Below are positions 1 through 8,100 of a stretch of DNA of 39,509 nucleotides, one piece after another (position 1 is the first letter of the stretch; every line of letters starts with the position of its first letter). The translations under genes were made by a program, and so were the position numbers. This DNA comes from Bacteroidales bacterium UBA3844. GTDB taxonomy: Bacteria > Bacteroidota > Bacteroidia > Bacteroidales > Paludibacteraceae. Where the stretch lies: NCBI GenBank assembly GCA_002392915.1, contig DGHQ01000032.1:1-39509 (forward strand), in the 5' to 3' direction. The notes under the pieces were generated by a model, which did no database searches, was not told where the DNA came from, and saw only the letters and a program-made list of their open reading frames with translations.

Positions 1-3000
1 TTTCTCCCAACACTATTGTATCACGAACAAAAACAGTGTCGTTTACTACAGGGAGTTCGTATGCACCCATACACGTCATGTCGTCACGCGATTCTCCACG
101 CTGGTCTGTTAGCACATTTTCAAGACGTGGGAAACGGATGGATTTACCGTCAGAAAGTTTGTCTGATATAAGAGCAACGGTAGGTGTGAAACCACCGTTG
201 TCCTTTAGGACAAATTCATCTTTACTATCAGTCTCAAACAAATTTTTCTCCAGATTCTCATTGTCTGACAGATTTATGTTGTCTGACCAACCTGACATTT
301 CTGTTATGCCAGATTGGAACAAATTATGGTTTACCAAATCAAAATAGTATGAAGAAGTAGTACGTCTTGTTCCTTCAAAGAAAGACGTGAATATATTCTT
401 CAAAAACAAATTTCCTACTAAAGTTGAGGACTCAGAGGAATCAGAAGAACTGTCTGACAAAAATGTTTTTGCCTCGTTATTAAAGAAAGAGCAGTTATAC
501 AAACGTAATCCGCCATAATAAGAGAAGAGTCCGTAATTTGCCTTGTTATTGGAAAATGTACAGTTTACAAATTCATAAAAATTGCCATACTCCTGGCCAA
601 TACCAGGGAAAGCAAAAAGGTAATCCGCCTCATTATCCACGAATGTACAATTATAGTACTTATCAACTCCAACATTAAACGGTGTCTGATATCCTAGAAG
701 AAGAGTATTCTTATTCTTTAAGAATAAACACTCCCTGAATTCGATTACACTTTTAGACACTTGCGTATGATATACCACACATTTTTTATAAGCTGAATTA
801 TATGTAGGATCAATTTCTCTAAATGTACATTTTTCAAAAGTTGCCAATAGATCCTCTGAGAAACCAACAACTATAGGACTCTCAAACACTACTCCATAGA
901 AATTGGTGCTGTATGACGTGAAACACTGGACTGACTTATCATCACTTCTGAAGATTGTCTCGTATTTTTGTGGCTCTGACTTTGTTCCACTCTTAATATC
1001 CGCAGGAAAGCCTCCTATAATGGACACATTCTTTGCACTTGGCATAAAATATACATTTTTACCATCACCATTCTTATCTGAATATACAGGATGAGGCATA
1101 TACGTTCCAGCCGCAACATAGAATGTAGCCCCTTCAGGAACCAATGGCAAAACAGAGGCGAAATCTGTTCCATCCATGGCATTCTCCCAAGAAGATCCAT
1201 CTCCTGTACCATCTCTCTTTGTTTTCACATAAAATGGACCTTTCAAAGGAACTGTATATGTGTTAGAAAATTCCGACAAATCATAATACTCATCTTTACT
1301 TGCAAGTGCTATAAAACTTAAAAGCAATTGATCAGGTGCTTTAACCTTAACCTTAAAGTTTCCGTTTACGTCAGTAGAATCACAAGACAAATACTCTAGA
1401 GCATCCTGATCTCTGCCATCTGACCTAAAAATTTCTATTTTGACCTTTTCTTTTGTCTCAACTTTACCATTAACAAAAACATAACCATCTTTATCAGGAG
1501 TAGATACAGAAGTAATTACAGGTGTGGCTATAACATTTGTTTTTCTCATGGACGACAAATCTATAGCCTTAGAATTTACTGGTGAATTCAAGAACTGATT
1601 TGTTCTAATGTCATCATGGACAGAAGGAGAACAACCATACGATATTCCACACTTTAGATTTGCTTTAAACGTATTGTTTTTCACCATCATTCTTTCTCCA
1701 AGATTCACCACTCCACTATCATTATATGCAATTAAATTTCCATTCAAATCAGGTTGACTACCTCCTACATAATCATATAACTTAACACCCACTCCATTGC
1801 CCAATGCATCTCCACTTAGATTAGTTCCAATAAAATTATTTCTAATTGTCACAGAAGGTTTTTGATCAATCGCAATTCCAGAACTTTTATTTCCAGATAT
1901 AATATTGTTTTCTAATACTACACCACACATATTTGAAATAAACACTCCTATTGTATTTCCTTTAAAATCAGCATGTTTCCCATCTTTTCCAATAACATTA
2001 TTTTCTAAAATTGTAAAATTTGTACCAGATCCTGAAACTCGTTCAAATTTAATAGCAGTTTTAGAACCTGACAAAAAGCAATCAGAAATAGAATCTAAAG
2101 TAGCATTATTAAAATAAACTGCACATTCTTCATTATCAATAAAACTACAATTTCTAATAATTTCAGTTGTACCTGTTTGATTGTCGAAGCCTATTCCATT
2201 ATTTTTAATAATACTATTTAACAACTTTTTCAAAGTACCTTGTCCAGAAGTAATTCCTCTTTTTTTATTGTCCGATATTGTACATTCATATATCGTTTCT
2301 ATTTGAGAATAACGACCATCTATACCATATTCCGTATTATTATAAATATTAGAGTACTCTATTCTTCCTAGAATCGAACAAAAAATACCTGAAGTACAAT
2401 TATAAATATCACAATGAGAGAGAAGACCTACACTTTTACCATTATTACTTTTGATTCCATAACCAGTACATTCGTAAATTTTCGAAGACCTAATTGTATC
2501 AATGTTTGTGGTTTCAATACCCGTTTTACAATCATGTATCAAACAACTATCTATCAATGATATATTTCCAATTTGAATTCCAGATCCATCCAAATTTGAA
2601 ATTGTATCCTTAAACATTCTTTTAATAGAACCAGCAGACCCATAAATACCAGATTTTACATTTGAGTTTCTTAAATCAGATATTTCACCACCCGAAGTCA
2701 TATCAATCTTCCCTACTACAGATGTTTCCGAAATCGTTTTTATATTAACATTGTAGGTTCTTAAAGTAGCTCCAAAATAACAATTCTTCAAATCATCAAC
2801 TGAAGAATAAAAATTCACATCTCCCATCAAACTGTTATTGTCAAAAGACAATACTCTAATAGAATGAAGATCAAAGACTCCTCCATCCGACTTACATCCT
2901 GATATTTTTTCAATTGATTCTGAAAAGACATTAATACATGTTAAACAATTATTAAATTTACAATTTGTTATTGCTTTTATAGCGGGACCATTAGAAGAGC

Positions 3001-3565
3001 CATATGAACTAGGAAGGACAATGCCAGTTTTACAATTATTAAATACACAACGATCGATCACATTAGGTTTGCTAGATCCATAAATACCTTCATTACATTC
3101 AAATGTACAATTCTGTATCAAATCTACAGCTATATTAGAACCTGTTAATAATATACCTCTATCATAGCCTACAAAAACACAATCAACTATTTTATTAATA
3201 GAAGCATAACATAAAAGTGCCTGAGATTTGTTATCCTCGCCAAAAAACTTGACATTAGAAATTTCCCTAACTATTGTATCAGGGAAAACAAATCCCTTAG
3301 ACTTAATTATAACATCACTTGTTCCTCCTTTAATAGAGACTACCCTACGAATAACAAACTGTACATCCTCAGCATGAATCGTATCTTTCACACTAAAAGT
3401 AATTACAGCCTCATCTTTTTCCGGAAGTTCATTTATTTTCGTTACTATTTCATCAAGAGTACCCTTTCCTTCCGCCAAGGAAGATATCACTTCATATGAA
3501 TGAACTGCTGCCCACATCATCTGCACAGCCATCAAAACCAATATCAAAGAAAATATTCTTTTCAT
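1..3565 (-). CDS. Large secreted right-handed beta-helix protein, 3' end outside window
   Basis: An open frame of 1188 codons runs from an ATG at 3565 off the left edge, so the C-terminus is missing. The N-terminus (MKRIFSLILVLMAVQMMWA) is a signal peptide. Residues about 100-620 consist of short repeats rich in Asn, Cys and Gly, with motifs such as NCTFECNEGIYG and NNFIGTNLSGDALGNGVGV, typical of parallel beta-helix (pectate-lyase-like) folds. After a linker resembling an Ig or Fn3-like domain, a second beta-helix begins near residue 770 with GTGDGSSWENAM and ATFYVAAGTYMPH, the usual opening of Bacteroidota surface beta-helix proteins. I infer an extracellular or cell-surface protein, possibly with a sorting domain beyond the edge. 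No catalytic residues could be assigned, and the ligand is unknown. Confidence 0.85.
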   Translation of the reverse strand, partial: MKRIFSLILVLMAVQMMWAAVHSYEVISSLAEGKGTLDEIVTKINELPEKDEAVITFSVKDTIHAEDVQFVIRRVVSIKGGTSDVIIKSKGFVFPDTIVREISNVKFFGEDNKSQALLCYASINKIVDCVFVGYDRGILLTGSNIAVDLIQNCTFECNEGIYGSSKPNVIDRCVFNNCKTGIVLPSSYGSSNGPAIKAITNCKFNNCLTCINVFSESIEKISGCKSDGGVFDLHSIRVLSFDNNSLMGDVNFYSSVDDLKNCYFGATLRTYNVNIKTISETSVVGKIDMTSGGEISDLRNSNVKSGIYGSAGSIKRMFKDTISNLDGSGIQIGNISLIDSCLIHDCKTGIETTNIDTIRSSKIYECTGYGIKSNNGKSVGLLSHCDIYNCTSGIFCSILGRIEYSNIYNNTEYGIDGRYSQIETIYECTISDNKKRGITSGQGTLKKLLNSIIKNNGIGFDNQTGTTEIIRNCSFIDNEECAVYFNNATLDSISDCFLSGSKTAIKFERVSGSGTNFTILENNVIGKDGKHADFKGNTIGVFISNMCGVVLENNIISGNKSSGIAIDQKPSVTIRNNFIGTNLSGDALGNGVGVKLYDYVGGSQPDLNGNLIAYNDSGVVNLGERMMVKNNTFKANLKCGISYGCSPSVHDDIRTNQFLNSPVNSKAIDLSSMRKTNVIATPVITSVSTPDKDGYVFVNGKVETKEKVKIEIFRSDGRDQDALEYLSCDSTDVNGNFKVKVKAPDQLLLSFIALASKDEYYDLSEFSNTYTVPLKGPFYVKTKRDGTGDGSSWENAMDGTDFASVLPLVPEGATFYVAAGTYMPHPVYSDKNGDGKNVYFMPSAKNVSIIGGFPADIKSGTKSEPQKYETIFRSDDKSVQCFTSYSTNFYGVVFESPIVVGFSEDLLATFEKCTFREIDPTYNSAYKKCVVYHTQVSKSVIEFRECLFLKNKNTLLLGYQTPFNVGVDKYYNCTFVDNEADYLFAFPGIGQEYGNFYEFVNCTFSNNKANYGLFSYYGGLRLYNCSFFNNEAKTFLSDSSSDSSESSTLVGNLFLKNIFTSFFEGTRRTTSSYYFDLVNHNLFQSGITEMSGWSDNINLSDNENLEKNLFETDSKDEFVLKDNGGFTPTVALISDKLSDGKSIRFPRLENVLTDQRGESRDDMTCMGAYELPVVNDTVFVRDTIVLGE

Positions 3566-3868
3566 CGTATATAAATTATTCTCTATTCTAAATTATTATC
3601 TGCAAATTATATTTTTTGATTTTCCAAGAAACAAGCATCAATTTTCTTTATGTCATATATGTTAGCATAAAGGAAGGATTCAAACCAACAGATTGTATTT
3701 CACACACTTAAAGGCCAACAATCATAAAAAAGTATTGATTTTCTGGACAAAACTTTGCAAAAATAAGAAAATCAAATGTTTAACAAAAATGATTTAGAAC
3801 ATAATTTGTGTTAAAAAAGCTTAAAAACACAATATCTTTTATTGTCGAAAAACAATTTTATAAAAAAA
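3566..3868. other. AT-rich intergenic region
   Basis: About 300 bp between the beta-helix gene and the divIC-like terminator. I see no convincing open frame or RNA gene. It should contain the beta-helix promoter, but I found no exact TAnnTTTG element; the closest is TATAATTTG on the minus strand near 3602-3610, with the spacing off by one. Confidence 0.4.
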
Positions 3869-3886
3869 GTGAGGTATTTGCCCCAC
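3862..3886 (-). terminator. Intrinsic terminator of the divIC-like gene
   Basis: On the minus strand GTGGGG-CAAATA-CCTCAC (one G-U pair) is followed by seven T. It begins a few bases after the stop codon at 3890. Confidence 0.75.
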
Positions 3887-3889
3887 TTC

Positions 3890-4222
3890 CTAATCCTCAT
3901 CCACAATAATAAACACCTCTTCATTCTTACGTTTCATGTAATACTCCTCACGCGCGAAACGTTCAAGATTGGCTTTGTTTGTGCTCAACTCATCCATCTT
4001 TTCCAAGCATGTCTCAATCTGCTTGTCGTATGACTCTATCTGAGCGTTCAACTCACGGATCTTATTATAATTGTCGAACCTGTCAATATAGGTGTTGTCC
4101 ATGATGAAAAATGACAAAACAAAAAATGCGGAAATCGCCAACAAATATTTGTTAGTAACCACTGCTTTTAATTTTTTCAATGCTACAAGGCCGAAGTTTT
4201 TTAGGATATCGTATTCGTTCAT
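3890..4222 (-). CDS. DivIC/FtsB-like septum formation initiator
   Basis: A 110-residue protein with the classic small-divisome layout: a short cytoplasmic N-terminus with basic residues, one membrane span (about residues 26-43, YLLAISAFFVLSFFIMDN), then a periplasmic coiled coil (about 50-90, NKIRELNAQIESYDKQIETC) and the terminal LERFAREEYYMKRKNEEVF stretch typical of DivIC/FtsB. The family bridges FtsL and FtsQ/DivIB in the septal complex. I chose the ATG at 4222. An upstream TTG at 4246 is in frame but lies inside a perfect TAACTTTG promoter element (4244-4251), so it cannot be the start. The gene has its own promoter and terminator, so it is monocistronic. Confidence 0.85.
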   Translation of the reverse strand: MNEYDILKNFGLVALKKLKAVVTNKYLLAISAFFVLSFFIMDNTYIDRFDNYNKIRELNAQIESYDKQIETCLEKMDELSTNKANLERFAREEYYMKRKNEEVFIIVDED

Positions 4223-4243
4223 ATCAAAATTCTTTGTTGACCG

Positions 4244-4251
4244 CAAAGTTA
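4244..4251 (-). promoter_or_regulatory. -7 promoter element of the divIC-like gene
   Basis: TAACTTTG on the minus strand matches the Bacteroidota TAnnTTTG consensus and lies 22 bp before the ATG at 4222. No clear TTTG -33 box was found at the usual distance. Confidence 0.55.
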
Positions 4252-4279
4252 AAGAAAAATGTCAAATGAGAAAAAAAGT

Positions 4280-4316
4280 GATAAAAAAATAAGACGGTGG
4301 AAAAAATCCACCGTCT
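4280..4316 (-). terminator. Terminator downstream of the DUF4353-like gene
   Basis: A perfect 10-bp stem (AGACGGTGGA/TCCACCGTCT, 4292-4316) with a 5-nt loop is followed on the minus strand by TATTTTTTTAT. It closes the T9SS-tag/DUF4353 transcription unit. Confidence 0.85.
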
Positions 4317-4352
4317 CTATTTCAAATTCCAAATGTCTACCCGACGTGTGTC

Positions 4353-5750
4353 TTACTTGACATACTTTTCATAGTTCTCCCAATTCTCAGGAACGACCAT
4401 GATGTAATCCTCTAGATCCTCTATATCATCAGAATCCGGATCATACGTATAATCTCCGACGACAACAGCAGTGACATTGTATGGCTTAATCTCTTCAGGA
4501 TCACTGAAGACATAAAGATTACCCACTTTCTTGACTGTCAAATTACCGTCCGATTTCACCACATTTGTCTTCTTGGCTCCAGACACTCTACCAACACTAT
4601 TCTGATAAAGAGTAGTTACGCCTCCATTGAAATCAATCGACAAATCAGCCTGCGCGCAACGTGAACTTGCAGCTGTCGACTGGCATATCACAACGACATT
4701 TCCAGATTCTACTGTAATTGTCTTATCAGCCTTGATTCCACAAGGATAATTGAACTCAGTACCATCGTCGTAAGCCTTACCAGACAACACAATCAAGATA
4801 TCTCCACCGTCAATTTTAACAGCACCGTCTGCCTTGAAGCCTCTTGCACCGTCGCCACCCAACTGGATATCGATCTTTCCGCCATAGATATTGATGTCCG
4901 CATTGTTCTCCTTGCCTTCTTCGAAAGTACAACGGATACCTCTTGCATCCACCGCATCCGACTTAACAGTAAGTGAGCCTCCGTTGATCTCAGCGTAACC
5001 CTCACCTACATCGACTCCGTCAGCATTACAATTGACAGTCACCTCTCCTCCCGACTGCAAATAGTAGTCGTTGACGTGGATACCGTCGGAAGCGGCATTG
5101 ATAGTGATCTTTCCGTTCTTAACCTCTACATAGTCGCTGCTCTGAATACCATGGCCCACAACACTAGTGATGTCAAGAGAACCGTCGCCCTTGAACTCAA
5201 ACTGGCCACGGGCACGCATTGTAGCTCCTACTGTATCATTGGCACTGTTCTTCAACGCATTCTTTCCGATAAGACGGACCTCAGTGTTCTTCTTTGTCAA
5301 AACATAGATTGGAGGATTTACCCCCGTGCTTGTAAGATCAAGCCCATCCAACTCGAATTCCGACTTATACTTAGATGAGAAAATGACATTTCCATTGGTA
5401 CTCTTACCAGTGAATCTATACTTGATCTCTCTACCGACAAATTCAGAATTGATTTCCACAGTCGTACCGTCTACCTTCACATCGACACTGTCGAATGGAT
5501 TGGAAACAGTAACCTTATCTCCGTCAAACGCCACCGAGACATAATGCTTCAAAATAATACTGTCGACCTTCGATGTTGCAAACTCATCCTCTCCAAAAGT
5601 GATCTTACCGCCACCAAATTTCATCTTTACTTCTGGATTCACGACACGGACACTCACATCCGAGCCCTGATACACAGACATTTCTGTACCTGCAAATGCA
5701 GCAATCGTGCAAAACATTGCAGATGCTAAAAGCATATTTCTTTTAATCAT
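4353..5750 (-). CDS. Secreted carbohydrate-binding domain protein, DUF4353 (Cthe_2159-like)
   Basis: A 465-residue protein with a signal peptide (MIKRNMLLASAMFCTIAAFA). The central part, about residues 90-400, carries tandem strand-turn repeats such as DGIHVNDYYLQSGGEVTVNC and GYAEINGGSLTVKSDAVDA. These match the beta-helical DUF4353 family, whose founding member Cthe_2159 binds cellulose and acidic polysaccharide and calcium. Its start codon overlaps the stop of the preceding T9SS-tagged gene as ATGA, indicating translational coupling. It has no obvious T9SS tag of its own. An extracellular or periplasmic polysaccharide-binding role is inferred from the family; the ligand is not known. Confidence 0.8.
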   Translation of the reverse strand: MIKRNMLLASAMFCTIAAFAGTEMSVYQGSDVSVRVVNPEVKMKFGGGKITFGEDEFATSKVDSIILKHYVSVAFDGDKVTVSNPFDSVDVKVDGTTVEINSEFVGREIKYRFTGKSTNGNVIFSSKYKSEFELDGLDLTSTGVNPPIYVLTKKNTEVRLIGKNALKNSANDTVGATMRARGQFEFKGDGSLDITSVVGHGIQSSDYVEVKNGKITINAASDGIHVNDYYLQSGGEVTVNCNADGVDVGEGYAEINGGSLTVKSDAVDARGIRCTFEEGKENNADINIYGGKIDIQLGGDGARGFKADGAVKIDGGDILIVLSGKAYDDGTEFNYPCGIKADKTITVESGNVVVICQSTAASSRCAQADLSIDFNGGVTTLYQNSVGRVSGAKKTNVVKSDGNLTVKKVGNLYVFSDPEEIKPYNVTAVVVGDYTYDPDSDDIEDLEDYIMVVPENWENYEKYVK

Positions 5751-6238
5751 ATCTTACAAAGTTTTACAGTTTTACCATCAACCTTCACGATATAGATACC
5801 CTGACGAAGGTTACTAATATTGATCACCGAACCATTTTCAGCAGTTGTCTTCATTGCAAGCACACCACTGATAGAATAGATTTCCACTGTCTTAACCCCC
5901 TCAAATCCAGAGATAAAAATCTCTGAAGACGCAGGATTTGGATACAATGTAATAGATTGAGAATCTGACGATAAATCATTCACAGCTGAGACTTCCTTTA
6001 TAAGAAGTTTGGTTATGTTTCCCAAACTTAGGATCTTTGCCTCCGACTTTTCATTCTCTTTAATCACAAGGGACTTCTCTTCAAAAGACAGTTCTCCGCT
6101 CTCTTCAATTTTGTAGACGTGAGACTTAGAGTCAAACTCAACAACCGTCAATTCCGTCTTCAAATCGGCAAAAGCACCCTGACAAAGAATAGCCGCCAAG
6201 AAGGCCACAACTGCTCTTTTCATTTTATGCTTATTCAT
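5747..6238 (-). CDS. Small secreted protein with T9SS type A sorting domain
   Basis: A 163-residue protein with a signal peptide (MNKHKMKRAVVAFLAAILCQGAFA), a short mature region of about 70 residues, and a C-terminal domain from about residue 98 (SITLYPNPASSEIFISGF ... LRQGIYIVKVDGKTVKLCKI). The C-terminal part is a typical T9SS type A sorting signal, with the YPNP start and the G-I-Y-I-V-K-V ending. The mature part has no recognisable domain, so almost half of the mature protein is sorting signal. The stop overlaps the next start as ATGA, so it is coupled to the DUF4353-like gene and both products probably act at the cell surface. I see only a one-mismatch promoter candidate on the minus strand near 6283-6290. 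Confidence 0.8.
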   Translation of the reverse strand: MNKHKMKRAVVAFLAAILCQGAFADLKTELTVVEFDSKSHVYKIEESGELSFEEKSLVIKENEKSEAKILSLGNITKLLIKEVSAVNDLSSDSQSITLYPNPASSEIFISGFEGVKTVEIYSISGVLAMKTTAENGSVINISNLRQGIYIVKVDGKTVKLCKI

Positions 6239-6581
6239 AGTATAAAGTGTTATATTTCATCAATGTCTATAAAACAATGCAACGAAAATACAAAAAAAAT
6301 GGAAATATGAGCCAACAAAATAGAATTTATTGAAATTTAGTCACAAAAGACAACAAATAATGCATAATTCGTAATGCTTAATTTATATTTGTTGGGAAAC
6401 ACATCTATGTGGGGCAATCAACATGAATTATTAATTCTTAATTTATATTTTTCCTCTCTAAACCTATTATTCAACACATATTTCACTCATTTTTCCATTT
6501 TATAACATTTTTTAATTTTTCAGATGATGTAAAAAACAAAGAGTTGTCTTACATTTGCATAAACTAAAAATTTTGAAGGAT
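6239..6581. other. AT-rich divergent intergenic region
   Basis: About 340 bp of very AT-rich sequence between divergent genes. The phrase CTTAATTTATATTT occurs twice (about 6378 and 6437). No RNA gene or open frame is credible. The downstream gene's -7 element is at its right edge. Confidence 0.4.
6550..6557 (+). promoter_or_regulatory. -7 promoter element of the DUF6515-like gene
   Basis: TACATTTG matches TAnnTTTG and lies 25 bp before the ATG at 6582. It also shows that the in-frame TTG at 6555 is promoter sequence, not a start codon. Confidence 0.55.
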
Positions 6582-7943
6582 ATGAAAAGTACACGTTTTA
6601 TTGAGATTTTGTTCTCACTTTTGTTCCTTCTCTTTTCAGTCTCAGCCACAGCGCAGAGATCAAGAGGAGGCGGTAGCAGCAGTGGCAGTTCATCTAGCTA
6701 CAGCGGTGGACGCTCATCATCTGGCTCAAGCTATAGCGGAGGGTCATCAAGTCGTTCATATAGCTCACCATCAGCAGGCTCATCTAGATCATACAGTAGC
6801 TCGCCTAGTTCGTCAAGATCATACAGCAGCTCGCCAAGCACATCTAGATCATATAGCAGCTCACCTAGTTCATCCGGACTTCGCAGTCGTTCTACGACAT
6901 CACGTCCAACATCTTCACGTTCGACAGTTCGCACAGCGGCATCTCCATCTGTACAGAGAACCACACCAGCTGTTCGTTCACGCAACGAGGTGGCAGCACG
7001 TCCAATACGCACAACAGGACCACGTGTGAATGCGACTTCTCGCAAGCCAGCTATCTCTCATGCACACAGCACAAATGCGTCAAGAGTAGGATCGTCAAGA
7101 ATAGCTCGTACACCAAGGACACATCTTCACAACCGCGTGACAAGACGTCATGGACATGTGTACCATTCACACATAGGATATCACTATCATCCATTCTACT
7201 ATGGAAACTGCAGATACTATGTGCACTGCGGAAGATACTACCGCTGGGATCCATATTGGGGATATGAGTTGGTGGCTTACCCATACGGATGGTACTTCAC
7301 TACCCTACCATACCATTGCTTCCCTGTCTACGTAGGCAATGTGACTTATTACTACGGTCAGGGCACTTGGTTCGCTCCAAAAGACAATGGATATGAAATT
7401 GTAGAGACTCCTATCGCTGACGACGAGACACTTAATGTGCCTGAGTTGCCATACGAATGCTCTGCAATCGTTGTTAATGGCAAGACTTACTACGTGGGTG
7501 AAGGTACATGGTTTGTAGCGACTGATAACGGCTACCAGGTGGTTGACGCTCCTACTGAAGGTGCGACTATAATCGAGCAATTGCCTGAAGACAACAAGAA
7601 AATCGAGGTTGCCAACCAGGATTTCTTCTTCGCCGACAACAAATGGTATATGCCAGTGGAAGGCGGATACATGCTTATCGAGGAGCCTGTTGCTATCCAG
7701 AAGGAGACAAAGTCTGAGGAAACAGCTACAGAAGCAAAAGCTGACACAGCATCAAAAGCAACAGAAGCCAAAGCCGACACGACTCCCGCAACAAGAGGAA
7801 TCGTACCAGCGACAAAGGTTCAGTTGCCAGCAGATGCCAAAATAGTTGAGGTGAGCGGCAAGAAGTACTACTTCGCCAACAACACTTGGTACGACAAGAC
7901 TGCAAATGGCGACTACATCATCATCGAGTCTCCATTGAAATAA
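6582..7943 (+). CDS. Secreted Ser-rich, His/Tyr-rich DUF6515-like protein with four C-terminal repeats
   Basis: A 453-residue protein with a signal peptide (MKSTRFIEILFSLLFLLFSVSATAQ). The mature protein starts with about 90 residues of Ser, Gly, Tyr and Arg, including a ten-residue repeat (SRSYSSSPSS) present three times and encoded by a 30-bp DNA repeat. A basic stretch and a His/Tyr/Trp block (HSHIGYHYHPFYYGNCRYY) follow. From about residue 240 there are four copies of a roughly 40-50-residue unit (LPYHCFPVYVGNVTYYYGQ; LPYECSAIVVNGKTYYVGE; LPEDNKKIEVANQDFFFAD; LPADAKIVEVSGKKYYFAN). That unit resembles DUF6515 family proteins of Bacteroidota. I infer an envelope-associated structural protein; the biochemical function is unknown. 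Start chosen from the signal peptide and the promoter position. Confidence 0.75.
   Translation: MKSTRFIEILFSLLFLLFSVSATAQRSRGGGSSSGSSSSYSGGRSSSGSSYSGGSSSRSYSSPSAGSSRSYSSSPSSSRSYSSSPSTSRSYSSSPSSSGLRSRSTTSRPTSSRSTVRTAASPSVQRTTPAVRSRNEVAARPIRTTGPRVNATSRKPAISHAHSTNASRVGSSRIARTPRTHLHNRVTRRHGHVYHSHIGYHYHPFYYGNCRYYVHCGRYYRWDPYWGYELVAYPYGWYFTTLPYHCFPVYVGNVTYYYGQGTWFAPKDNGYEIVETPIADDETLNVPELPYECSAIVVNGKTYYVGEGTWFVATDNGYQVVDAPTEGATIIEQLPEDNKKIEVANQDFFFADNKWYMPVEGGYMLIEEPVAIQKETKSEETATEAKADTASKATEAKADTTPATRGIVPATKVQLPADAKIVEVSGKKYYFANNTWYDKTANGDYIIIESPLK
6770..6870 (+). repeat. 30-bp coding minisatellite (SRSYSSSPSS units)
   Basis: About three imperfect copies of a 30-bp unit inside the Ser-rich region of the DUF6515-like gene. 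Synonymous drift between copies shows that the repeat is maintained as protein sequence. Confidence 0.6.
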
Positions 7944-7961
7944 TTTATTTCAACCAAATTA

Positions 7962-8006
7962 AAGAAGAAGGGGGATATTCAAGTTCTCCCTTCTTCTTGC
8001 TTTTTT
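7962..8006 (+). terminator. Intrinsic terminator after the DUF6515-like gene
   Basis: AAGAAGAAGGG (with further pairing) pairs with CCCTTCTTCTT across a short loop and is followed by GCTTTTTT, 18 bp after the stop codon. Confidence 0.85.
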
Positions 8007-8100
8007 CAAAAATCATAGCGGCGACGTGAATGCGACACGTCTACAGATTTAGTCACTCAGCCTTATCGCTGTGCACAACATTTTCAAAACCAAAACTATC

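Noticed and set aside
4223..4246. TTG start of the divIC-like gene at 4246
   Set aside because: It overlaps a perfect -7 promoter element, so it is upstream of the transcript.
6731..7045. Opposite-strand frame over the Ser-rich region
   Set aside because: It is a mirror of the repetitive codons of the DUF6515-like gene and has no start context or homology.
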